Shown here: piece by piece, positions 5,769 to 11,842 of the stretch
Layout of the letters: the number at the start of each line of letters is the position of its first letter
Position numbering within the stretch: the first letter of the stretch is position 1
Source of the DNA: an uncultured Eggerthellaceae bacterium
Lineage (GTDB): Bacteria; Actinomycetota; Coriobacteriia; Coriobacteriales; Eggerthellaceae
Reading direction: 5' to 3'
DNA: 12,000 nt
Assembly (NCBI GenBank): GCA_910589135.1
Contig: CAJUSL010000050.1
Coordinates: 1-12,000 of the forward strand
The notes under the pieces: model-generated
Databases searched by the model: none
Told to the model about the DNA's origin: nothing
What the model saw: only the letters and a program-made list of their open reading frames with translations
Translations under genes and position numbers: made by a program

Positions 5769-7529
5769 ATGAACGAGGCGATGGAAGCGATACTGCGCGA
5801 GCTGCGCGCTGGCGGCAGCCCTGATGCGCGCTGGGTGGACAAGCTGTTGAGGCGGCTCAGCGCCAGCCAGCCCGACCCCTCGCGCCGCCTGGCGAAAAAG
5901 CGGCTCCTGCCGTACTACCTGGCGCAGAAGGCCAACCGCACCGAGGCGTGGCGCGCATGGGCCCCGACCGACTCCGAGGACGACGCCATCGTGGCACTGC
6001 TGCGAGCGAAGCCGAGGCGGACCGCCTCGGGCGTGGCCACCGTCACCGTGCTCATGAAGCCATGGCCGTGCGCAAGCGACTGCCTCTACTGCCCCAGCGA
6101 CGTGCGCATGCCGAAGAGCTACCTCGCCGACGAGCCGGCGTGCCAGCGCGCCGAGCACAACTTCTTCGACCCCTACCTGCAGGTCGCCTCGCGCCTTCGC
6201 ATGCTCGCCGACATGGGGCACAACGTCGACAAGGTGGAGCTGATCGTGCTCGGTGGCACGTTCAGCGACTACGACGAGGGGTACCGCACCTGGTTCGTGG
6301 CCGAGCTGTTTCGGGCGCTGAACGACGTGGGGGAGGGGCGTGCCGACGAGGAATGCGCCCTGCGCCGCAAGGCATGCGCGGCTGCCGGCATGGCCAACGA
6401 CCCGGCGGTGCTCGCCGACGCCGCGCGCCAGGCGCAGGCGGACGTCGACGCGGGGCGCATGGGCTACAACGAGGCGCTGGCGCGCACGCGCCGCCTGGCG
6501 CCGCTTCCGTTCCAGAGCGCCGGCCTTGCCGACCTCGAGCGCGAGCACGTGCGCAACGAGTCGGCCGCCAGCCGCGCGGTGGGGCTCGTGGTGGAGACGC
6601 GCCCCGACTGCGTGACGCGCGGGCACCTGACCGAACTGCGGCGCCTCGGATGCACGAAGGTGCAGGTGGGACTGCAGAGCCTCACGCCGCGCATCCTGGA
6701 CGCCAACGCGCGCGGAGCCACGCTCGAATGCATCGTGCGGGCGTTCGAGCTGCTGCGCGAATACGGCTTCAAGTCGCACGTCCACTTCATGACGAACCTG
6801 CTCGGCGCGACGCCGGAAGGCGACCTCGGCGACTTCGTCGCGCTCGTGACCGACGCGCGCTTCCTGCCCGACGAGGTGAAGCTGTACCCGTGCGCGCTCG
6901 TCGCCAGCTCGGCGCTCATGCGGCACTACGAAGCGGGGGCGTGGGCGCCCTACGAGGAAGGCCGACTCGTCGCCCTGCTGGCCGAATGCGTGCTCGCCAC
7001 GCCCGAGCATACCCGCATCTCGCGCATGGTCCGCGACATCTCGTCGACCGACATCGTGGCGGGGAGCAAGAAGACGAACCTGCGCCAGGTGGTCGAGCGC
7101 GCAGTGCTGGCATCCGGGAGACCCGTCCGCGAGATGCGCATGCGGGAGATCGCGACGTCCGACGTCTCCCCGGACGGGCTGCGCATGGACGAGCTGCGTT
7201 ACGCGACGTCGAACACGGACGAGGCGTTCCTGCAGTGGGTGGACGGCGCCGGGCGTCTCGCGGGCTTCTGCAGGCTGTCGCTTCCGCACCTCGCAGCCCA
7301 CGCGATGATTCGCGAGGTGCACGTCTATGGCCGCGTGTCGCGGCTGCACGAGAGCAAGGAAGGCGCCCAGCACGCAGGGCTCGGCCGGGCGCTCGTGGAG
7401 CGTGCGTGCGAAATCGCCCGCGCGGAGGGGCGCGCGACGGTCAAGGTGATCAGCGCGGTGGGAACCCGCGAATACTACCGCGGGCTGGGGTTTTCCGACG
7501 GCCTCCTCTACCAAGAGAGATCGCTGTAA
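5769..7529 (+). CDS. elp3: Elp3-type tRNA uridine(34) 5-carboxymethylaminomethyl modification radical-SAM/GNAT enzyme
   Basis: 586 residues with the two-domain layout of Elp3. The radical-SAM half carries C101, C105, C108 (CASDCLYCPS), PKSYLADEPACQRAEHNFFDPYLQ (115-138), VDKVELIVLGGTFSDY (153-168), VETRPDC (275-281) and VKLYPC (370-375). The bridge RDISSTDIVAGSKKTNLRQ (422-440) matches the family's RDIP...NLRQ. The C-terminal GNAT acetyltransferase has QHAGLGRALVERACEIA (534-550) and VGTREYYRGLGF (564-575), the acetyl-CoA-binding and terminal helix regions. Stand-alone bacterial and archaeal Elp3 proteins make cm5U at tRNA position 34 from acetyl-CoA and SAM. It is divergent from a Trm9-like methyltransferase, the next step in eukaryotes. 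The frame stays open upstream to an ATG at 5574, but those 65 codons lie in the inverted-repeat region and do not resemble Elp3; the start at 5769 follows a TACCCT box. Confidence 0.92.
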   Translation: MNEAMEAILRELRAGGSPDARWVDKLLRRLSASQPDPSRRLAKKRLLPYYLAQKANRTEAWRAWAPTDSEDDAIVALLRAKPRRTASGVATVTVLMKPWPCASDCLYCPSDVRMPKSYLADEPACQRAEHNFFDPYLQVASRLRMLADMGHNVDKVELIVLGGTFSDYDEGYRTWFVAELFRALNDVGEGRADEECALRRKACAAAGMANDPAVLADAARQAQADVDAGRMGYNEALARTRRLAPLPFQSAGLADLEREHVRNESAASRAVGLVVETRPDCVTRGHLTELRRLGCTKVQVGLQSLTPRILDANARGATLECIVRAFELLREYGFKSHVHFMTNLLGATPEGDLGDFVALVTDARFLPDEVKLYPCALVASSALMRHYEAGAWAPYEEGRLVALLAECVLATPEHTRISRMVRDISSTDIVAGSKKTNLRQVVERAVLASGRPVREMRMREIATSDVSPDGLRMDELRYATSNTDEAFLQWVDGAGRLAGFCRLSLPHLAAHAMIREVHVYGRVSRLHESKEGAQHAGLGRALVERACEIARAEGRATVKVISAVGTREYYRGLGFSDGLLYQERSL

Positions 7530-7687
7530 GCGCGCCGAAAGCGAACGCCTCTCCCGCTACGCTGCCCCGGCGTCCTCGGGCAACTCCTTGCTTCGGAATT
7601 CCATGAGGGGGTCGTACCATGGAATTCCTTGCTCCGGGGGTTTGCCGCTCGAACGCCCGGAGGCAGCGCGCCGAAAGCGGACGCCTC
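7530..7687. repeat. 22-bp direct repeats flanking a large hairpin in the convergent elp3 / membrane-protein gap
   Basis: A 22-bp sequence (GCGCGCCGAAAGCG followed by A or G, then ACGCCTC) occurs at 7530-7551 and again at 7666-7687 with one mismatch. The first copy starts at the third base of the elp3 stop region. Between them is the hairpin at 7595-7628. A further imperfect direct repeat (CTCCTTGCTTCGG near 7584, TTCCTTGCTCCGG near 7625) sits inside. The 182-bp gap 7530-7711 contains no gene that I can support. Confidence 0.6.
7595..7628. terminator. Perfect 11-bp hairpin, possible bidirectional terminator
   Basis: GGAATTCCATG at 7595-7605 pairs exactly with CATGGAATTCC at 7618-7628 around a 12-nt loop. 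Outside it the flanks are partly complementary again (GGCGT and GGCAA blocks, 7569-7583 against 7643-7657), giving a long interrupted stem. It lies between two convergent genes, where a terminator serving both strands would be expected. There is no U-tract on either side, so intrinsic termination is uncertain; a retained repeat element is the alternative. Confidence 0.4.
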
Positions 7688-7711
7688 ATCGCCCGCACCC
7701 CCCCGTCACGC

Positions 7712-8563
7712 CTACAGAACCAGCAGCACCACCAGCACGACGAGCAGCACCACGATGAGCAGCGAAAGCAGCTTGATGGAAAGCGGGATGTCGGCGAATC
7801 CCGGCTTGCCGGACCGATAGTCCGACCTGCCGCTGATCGCGTCGCTGAGCGAGCCGAGGTCGGGGTTCCTGCGGCCGCGTCCCTCGCCCAGCGCGAACCC
7901 CTGCCCCGCGTGCGACCTCCAGCGGCTGGGGGAGTCGGTGGAATCGACGGCGGGGTCGGGCCTGTCGTGCTCGTCGATGGAGTACCCCACAAGCTCGTTC
8001 TTCTCGTTGAAGGCGCGCGAGTCGATGCTTCCGCGCCCGTCGATGACCTCGCGGTTGGAGGTGCGGTTCTGCCGGCTTGCCGACAGCACGTCGCGGCGTG
8101 CCCGCTCCTGTTCGTACGCCTCGCGCGACATCTGCGTCTGGTCGTGGCTCTCCTGGGTGGTCAGCGGCTGCCTGACGCGGTTCATGGCGCGGATGTCGCG
8201 GGCGCGCTGCTGGGCCTGCGCCTGCGTCATGTGCGTGTTCGCGCCTGCGCCTGCGCGGCCCGACCTGGCTGCGGCGCGCTGCTCCTCGCGGAACCGGGCC
8301 GCGAACTCCTCGCGCTGCTGCCTGCGCTGCGTCGCGCGCGCCTCGCGCTGCTGGAAGTCCTGCATGGCCTCCTGCGAATACATGCGCGTGTTGCGCGCCC
8401 TGGTGGCGTCCTGCGCGTTGTACATGCGGACGAGCGTGTCGCGCGAAGGGCGGGCCGGGGCGCCTTCCGCCTCGCGCTGGTCCTGCGGCCGCCGTGCGTG
8501 GGTGGGCGGGCGCCGCTGCGTGCGCGGTTGCCTGTTGCCTGGATTGCCGTTGCCGGGATTCAT
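7712..8563 (-). CDS. Disordered Gln/Arg-rich protein with C-terminal membrane anchor, unknown function
   Basis: 283 residues, no family recognised. Residues 1-60 are Gly/Asn/Pro/Arg-rich (MNPGNGNPGNRQPR). Residues 63-125 are Gln/Arg/Glu/Ala-rich and could form a helix or coiled coil (QEAMQDFQQREARATQRR onward). Residues 126-255 are polar with Ser, Asp and Arg. The last 22 residues (262-283) are almost only Leu, Val and Ile and end at the stop, a classical tail anchor with no exported domain. Topology would place the whole basic body in the cytoplasm. The start ATG is preceded by AAGAGG with 9 nt spacing. The gene diverges from thrH and meets elp3 tail-to-tail across a 182-bp repeat-bearing gap. 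Such composition is common in lineage-restricted proteins; a structural or nucleic-acid-binding role at the membrane is a guess only. Confidence 0.7.
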   Translation of the reverse strand: MNPGNGNPGNRQPRTQRRPPTHARRPQDQREAEGAPARPSRDTLVRMYNAQDATRARNTRMYSQEAMQDFQQREARATQRRQQREEFAARFREEQRAAARSGRAGAGANTHMTQAQAQQRARDIRAMNRVRQPLTTQESHDQTQMSREAYEQERARRDVLSASRQNRTSNREVIDGRGSIDSRAFNEKNELVGYSIDEHDRPDPAVDSTDSPSRWRSHAGQGFALGEGRGRRNPDLGSLSDAISGRSDYRSGKPGFADIPLSIKLLSLLIVVLLVVLVVLLVL

Positions 8564-8624
8564 GTGAGCCAACCTCTTACTTCTTTTTATGCGCGTTGCA
8601 GTCGTCTCGAATCGTCTGGGCACA

Positions 8625-8642
8625 ATTATAAACGTATAGAAT
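8625..8642. promoter_or_regulatory. Overlapping divergent -10 boxes between the tail-anchored gene and thrH
   Basis: The AT-rich patch holds a perfect minus-strand TATAAT (8630 to 8625) pointing to the tail-anchored gene, with a leader of about 55 nt. On the plus strand TAGAAT (8637-8642) or TATAGA (8635-8640) points to thrH, with a leader of about 30 nt. No strong -35 is seen on either side. It is the only AT-rich patch in the 117-bp spacer 8564-8680. Confidence 0.45.
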
Positions 8643-8668
8643 AGGCGAAGAAACAAGACCGACCTGAC

Positions 8669-8674
8669 AAGGAG
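8669..8674 (+). promoter_or_regulatory. Ribosome binding site of thrH
   Basis: AAGGAG followed by 6 nt and ATG. It is one of the few clear Shine-Dalgarno sites in this window and contrasts with the genes that lack one. Confidence 0.7.
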
Positions 8675-8680
8675 AATTTC

Positions 8681-9280
8681 ATGAACGTCGTATGCTTGGA
8701 CCTCGAGGGCGTGCTCGTCCCGGAGATTTGGATCGCCTTCGCCGAAGCCACGGGCATCGAGGAGCTGAAGAAGACCACGCGCGACGAGCCCGACTACGAC
8801 GTGCTCATGAACTACCGCATCGACATCCTGCGCGAGCACGGGCTCGGCCTCGAGCAGATCCAGGAGGTCATCAGGGGCATCGATCCCATGCCTGGCGCGA
8901 AGGAGTTCCTCGACCGGCTGAAGCCCCATGCGCAGGTCATCATCATCTCCGACACGTTCTCCCAGTTCGCGGGCCCTCTCATGGAGAAGCTCGGCTGGCC
9001 CACCATCTTCTGCAACGAGCTGGCGGTGGCCGGCGACGGTGCGATCGAGGGCTACCGCATGCGCTGCCCGGAGACCAAGCTTACCACCGTGAACGCCCTG
9101 CACGAGGCGGGGCTCGACACCATCGCCTCGGGCGACTCATACAACGACGTGGGGATGATCCTGAACTCGAAGGCGGGCTTCTTCTTCCGCACCACCGACG
9201 CGCTGAAGGCGGAATACCCCGACGTGCCGGCGTTCGAGGGCTACGACGAGCTGTTCGACGCCATCATGGCCGCCCTGTAG
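8681..9280 (+). CDS. thrH: Bifunctional phosphoserine phosphatase / homoserine phosphotransferase ThrH
   Basis: 199-residue HAD-superfamily enzyme closely matching Pseudomonas ThrH, which hydrolyses phosphoserine to serine and can transfer the phosphate to homoserine, feeding threonine synthesis. Seen: motif I CLDLEGVLVPEIWIAFAEATGI (5-26) with nucleophile D7 and E9 in the second acidic position, as in ThrH; TTRDEPDYDVLM (32-43); motif II serine S90 in IIISDTF; and motif IV GDSYND (151-156) for Mg2+. K133 is a possible motif III lysine. Family length is about 200 residues. The ATG follows AAGGAG at 6 nt. The gene is monocistronic in appearance: divergent from the tail-anchored protein gene and convergent with the TatD gene 93 bp downstream. 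Not linked here to other serine or threonine genes. Confidence 0.94.
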   Translation: MNVVCLDLEGVLVPEIWIAFAEATGIEELKKTTRDEPDYDVLMNYRIDILREHGLGLEQIQEVIRGIDPMPGAKEFLDRLKPHAQVIIISDTFSQFAGPLMEKLGWPTIFCNELAVAGDGAIEGYRMRCPETKLTTVNALHEAGLDTIASGDSYNDVGMILNSKAGFFFRTTDALKAEYPDVPAFEGYDELFDAIMAAL

Positions 9281-9306
9281 GCCCGACCCCACCGAGGCGC
9301 GCCGCC

Positions 9307-9336
9307 GGCCGGACGTCCGCGCGGAAGCATCCGGCC
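9307..9336. terminator. GC-rich stem-loop between convergent thrH and TatD genes
   Basis: GGCCGGA (9307-9313) pairs with TCCGGCC (9330-9336), with the palindrome TCCGCGCGGA in the 16-nt loop. It lies 26 bp after the thrH stop and 37 bp past the TatD stop on the other strand. There is no U-tract, so termination is plausible but not proved. Confidence 0.35.
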
Positions 9337-9373
9337 TCTCCTCGCGTCTCCGGCGCGCTGCCGCCTGACGGCG

Positions 9374-10141
9374 CTAGCCGCAGTACCGGTCGAACAGGCG
9401 CTCGCCGTTGGCGGCGAGGAGCTCGGCCGCCTGCGCATGCTCCATGCCGCGGGCCTCGGCGATGCCGCGCACGGCGTTCTCCGCCTCCTGGCGCCACGCG
9501 CCAGCCGACCACGGGTCGCCTTCGTGCGCCGGGCTGTCGGTTTCCATCAGCAGGTTGTCCGCCGGCACCGCCGCAGCGAACGTGCGCCCCGCCTCGGTGG
9601 CGAGCATCCGCATGTTGACGGAGAACAGGCACCCGGCCGCCACCGCGCGCCCGAAGTCGTCCCTCGTTCCGGAGAACCAGTGGAACACGCACTCGTTTCC
9701 GGCAAGCGTGCCGCGGTCCTCCATCATGTTCAGCATGTCGTGGCAGCCCTTGACGCCGTGAAGGAAGACGAGCCTGCCGTCGCCGCAGGCGCGGATGGCT
9801 TCGAGCACGCGGGCGAACACCTCTACCTGGTGCGCCTTGGAGTCCTTGTTGCGCCCGGCGAAGTCGAGTCCCACCTCGCCGACGACCCGCTCGCCGCCAA
9901 GCAGCCGCTCGAACCGCGCGACGTCCACCTCGCCCACCTTGCCGTTGGCGACCCACCAGGGGTGTATGCCCAGCGCGACGTGCAGGAACGAGAACCCTGC
10001 GAACCGCTCTCGCGCGCTCACGTAGCTGGACGGCACCACCGTGGCGTTGACGGCGCGCACGTCCCCGGCGCTCTCGCGCGCCACCCGCTCGGCGTCGTCG
10101 GCGAAGTCCAGGTGGCAGTGCATGTCGTAGAGTTGTGGCAT
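9374..10141 (-). CDS. TatD-family metal-dependent hydrolase
   Basis: 255-residue TIM-barrel amidohydrolase. Visible metal-site residues: D6, H8 and H10 in YDMHCHLDF, E89 in VGEVGLDF (87-94), H128 in FLHGVKG, H154 in FHWFSGTR, and D202 in METDSP (199-204). GIHPWW (58-63) is also typical. TatD proteins are cytoplasmic, divalent-metal nucleases/deoxyribonucleases in the cases studied; the true substrate of this member is not readable. Length is normal (about 250-265). The start ATG is preceded by GAAGGGG at 5 nt. It diverges from uppP and converges with thrH. The C-terminal region around 205-240 is slightly diverged (GDPWSAGAWRQEAENAV), so it may be a subfamily member rather than orthologous to E. 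coli TatD. Confidence 0.9.
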   Translation of the reverse strand: MPQLYDMHCHLDFADDAERVARESAGDVRAVNATVVPSSYVSARERFAGFSFLHVALGIHPWWVANGKVGEVDVARFERLLGGERVVGEVGLDFAGRNKDSKAHQVEVFARVLEAIRACGDGRLVFLHGVKGCHDMLNMMEDRGTLAGNECVFHWFSGTRDDFGRAVAAGCLFSVNMRMLATEAGRTFAAAVPADNLLMETDSPAHEGDPWSAGAWRQEAENAVRGIAEARGMEHAQAAELLAANGERLFDRYCG

Positions 10142-10146
10142 AATTA

Positions 10147-10180
10147 CCCCTTCAACGAGGCGTCGTTGACGAACAGTCTA
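10147..10180 (-). promoter_or_regulatory. Candidate -10 (TAGACT) and ribosome binding site (GAAGGGG) of the TatD gene
   Basis: Minus-strand TAGACT lies at 10180 to 10175 and GAAGGGG at 10153 to 10147, giving a leader of about 27 nt. The -35 is weak. The plus strand of the same spacer has TTGACG at 10166-10171, a good -35 for uppP, but the expected -10 at 17 bp (CATCGC, 10189-10194) is poor, so I do not call a uppP promoter. Confidence 0.4.
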
Positions 10181-10247
10181 CACGCCGGCATCGCGCGCGA
10201 CGGGCGTTGCGCGCCTTGGAATTCATTTGGGGAGACGGCGTTTTCGA

Positions 10248-11204
10248 ATGGACATTTTCATCGAGATCCTTAAGGCGTTCTTCATCGGCGTGGTCGAGGG
10301 CATCACCGAGTGGCTGCCCATCTCGTCCACCGGGCACATGATCCTCGTCGACGAGTTCGTCAAGCTGCAGGTGAGCGAGGAGTTCCTGGCGCTCTTCCTC
10401 GTGGTCATCCAGATCGGCGCGATCGTGGCGGTGCTCGCGCTCTACTTCCACAAGCTCAACCCCTTCTCGCCGAAGAAGGACGCGGCGCAGAAGCGGTCCA
10501 CCTGGAGGTTGTGGGGCATGGTCGTCGTCGGGTGCATCCCGGCGGCCGTCGTCGGCTTCCTGCTGGACGACTGGGTCAACGAGCACTTCTACAACGCATT
10601 CACCGTCGCCGTGGCGCTCATCCTCTACGGCGTGGTGTTCATCGTGCTGGAATGGCGCAACCGCGTCCGCGAGCGCAAGGTGCTCGCGGAGGGCGCGCCC
10701 GTGCGCGGGAAGCATGCGCGCCATGCGGCCATAGGCGCAGGCAACGACGGCGACGAGGCCGAGGCCGCGCTGTTCCGCATCACGGACACCGACGACATCG
10801 ACTGGAAGACGGCGCTCGGCATCGGCTGCTTCCAGTGCCTCGCCATCGTCCCCGGCACCAGCCGCTCGGGCTCGACCATCATCGGCGGCATGCTGCTGGG
10901 CTGCTCGCGCACCGTCGCGGCCGAGTTCACGTTCTTCCTCGCCATCCCCATCATGTTCGGCTGGGGCCTCGTGAAGTGCGTGAAATACGTCGCCGAGGTG
11001 GGCCTGACCATGACGGGCGTCGAGATGGCGGTGCTCGGCGTCGGCATCGTGACCGCCTTCGCCGTCTCGGTCGTCGCCATCAAGTTCCTCATGGGATACA
11101 TCAAAAGAAACGATTTCACTGCATTCGGCATCTACCGTATCGTGCTGGGCGCCGCCGTGATAGCCTACTTCGCGATAACGGGAGGGTTTGCGATAGGAGG
11201 CTAG
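10248..11204 (+). CDS. uppP: Undecaprenyl-diphosphatase UppP (BacA family)
   Basis: 318-residue polytopic membrane enzyme that dephosphorylates undecaprenyl pyrophosphate, recycling the lipid carrier of peptidoglycan and other wall polymers; over-expression gives bacitracin resistance. Seen: the EXXXE motif E17-G-I-T-E21 running into WLPISSTGHMI (22-32) with S27 and H30, and the second motif PGTSRSGST (202-210) with R207. About eight hydrophobic segments are present. Between residues 140 and 186 there is a polar insert (EGAPVRGKHARHAAIGAG, then NDGDEAEAALFRITDTDDID) that makes it longer than the typical 265-280 residues. The start MDIFIEIL matches the family; GGGGAG lies 13 nt upstream, rather far. 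A TTG at 10227 in frame would add seven residues and has no ribosome site. It forms an operon with the next gene, one base apart. Confidence 0.95.
   Translation: MDIFIEILKAFFIGVVEGITEWLPISSTGHMILVDEFVKLQVSEEFLALFLVVIQIGAIVAVLALYFHKLNPFSPKKDAAQKRSTWRLWGMVVVGCIPAAVVGFLLDDWVNEHFYNAFTVAVALILYGVVFIVLEWRNRVRERKVLAEGAPVRGKHARHAAIGAGNDGDEAEAALFRITDTDDIDWKTALGIGCFQCLAIVPGTSRSGSTIIGGMLLGCSRTVAAEFTFFLAIPIMFGWGLVKCVKYVAEVGLTMTGVEMAVLGVGIVTAFAVSVVAIKFLMGYIKRNDFTAFGIYRIVLGAAVIAYFAITGGFAIGG
11195..11200 (+). promoter_or_regulatory. Ribosome binding site inside the end of uppP
   Basis: AGGAGG sits in the last codons of uppP, 5 nt before the ATG at 11206; the uppP TAG lies between. This supports translation of the downstream membrane gene from the same mRNA. 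Confidence 0.75.
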
Positions 11205-11205
11205 C

Positions 11206-11757
11206 ATGGGTTCGTTCATGAAGACGGTGCAGACCAACGCCATAGTCCAGGCGGCCTTGTTCATGGCATTGGGGCTTGTCCTCATGTTCGTGCCCGACAT
11301 CACGCTGGTCACGATCGTCTACCTCGTGGCGGCGGTGTTCGCCGTGTCGGGCCTGGTGTCCATCTTCGCCTACATGCGCCCGGGCTCGCCCTCGTACAAG
11401 ATGTCGGGCGCGCTCACCACGGGCATCTTCCTGCTGGTCGTCGCGCTCGTCATGTTCGCGTTCCCGGCGGCCGTCGCCGGGTTCTTCTCCATGCTGCTCG
11501 GCGGCGTCCTGATCCTTTGCGGCGTCGCCAACCTGGTCCGTTCGGCCGGCCTGCGCGAGTTCGGCGGCAACGCGTGGATCGCCTACGCGGTGCTGAGCCT
11601 CGTCGTCGCCATCGGCGGCGTGGTGGTCATCTGGAACCCCTTCGCCACCACGATGGTGTTCGTCATGGTGCTCGGCGCGCTGCTGTTCGTGAACGGCGCG
11701 AGCAACCTCGTCGTCGAGATGAGCGTGCGCCGCCACGTCCGGGAACGGAATATCTAG
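11206..11757 (+). CDS. DUF308/HdeD-like six-helix membrane protein
   Basis: 183 residues, six hydrophobic segments near 12-30, 34-56, 68-86, 90-111, 122-143 and 148-168, and a basic tail (MSVRRHVRERNI). The repeated pattern of a helix, a short loop such as FVPDITL or WNPFATT, then a glycine-rich helix (VAAVFAVSGLVSI; GALLFVNGASNLV) is that of the HdeD/DUF308 family. That family is named after the E. coli acid-resistance membrane protein HdeD, whose molecular function is unknown. It starts one base after the uppP stop with a strong AGGAGG, so co-transcription with the wall-lipid recycling gene is likely. A link to envelope stress is suggested by that context but not shown. Confidence 0.82.
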   Translation: MGSFMKTVQTNAIVQAALFMALGLVLMFVPDITLVTIVYLVAAVFAVSGLVSIFAYMRPGSPSYKMSGALTTGIFLLVVALVMFAFPAAVAGFFSMLLGGVLILCGVANLVRSAGLREFGGNAWIAYAVLSLVVAIGGVVVIWNPFATTMVFVMVLGALLFVNGASNLVVEMSVRRHVRERNI

Positions 11758-11798
11758 CCTCTCCGGAAATTCGCGCGGCTGCCAAAACCAATCAGTTA

Positions 11799-11804
11799 TA
11801 CAAT
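11799..11804 (+). promoter_or_regulatory. Candidate -10 (TACAAT) of the chorismate mutase gene
   Basis: TTATACAAT stands out in the 85-bp spacer 11758-11842. The -35 at 17 bp (CGGCTG) is poor. Transcription would start near 11811, leaving a leader of about 32 nt with a small TTCCG/CGGAA stem (11818-11822 and 11828-11832) just before the ribosome site. Confidence 0.4.
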
Positions 11805-11842
11805 GTGGAGCCATCTATTCCGACGGACGGAAAGGTGGAACC

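Noticed and set aside
5231..5824. Plus-strand open frame spanning the inverted-repeat element
   Set aside because: Runs across both repeat arms and into elp3 in another frame, no ribosome site, no domain; chance opening.
5235..7514. 759-codon open frame on the minus strand antisense to elp3
   Set aside because: Its product is His/Arg/Val-rich with no domain, it mirrors the Elp3 coding frame, and it runs through the inverted-repeat spacer; typical GC-rich antisense shadow.
7619..8644. 341-codon plus-strand frame antisense to the tail-anchored protein
   Set aside because: No ribosome site or recognisable domain. The minus-strand frame has AAGAGG before its ATG, a TATAAT box and a clean terminal membrane helix, so it is preferred, though neither product has a known family.
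11116..11814. 232-codon minus-strand frame antisense to the DUF308 gene
   Set aside because: Predicted product is an implausible His/Asp/Glu/Arg-rich chain that mirrors hydrophobic codons of the opposite strand.
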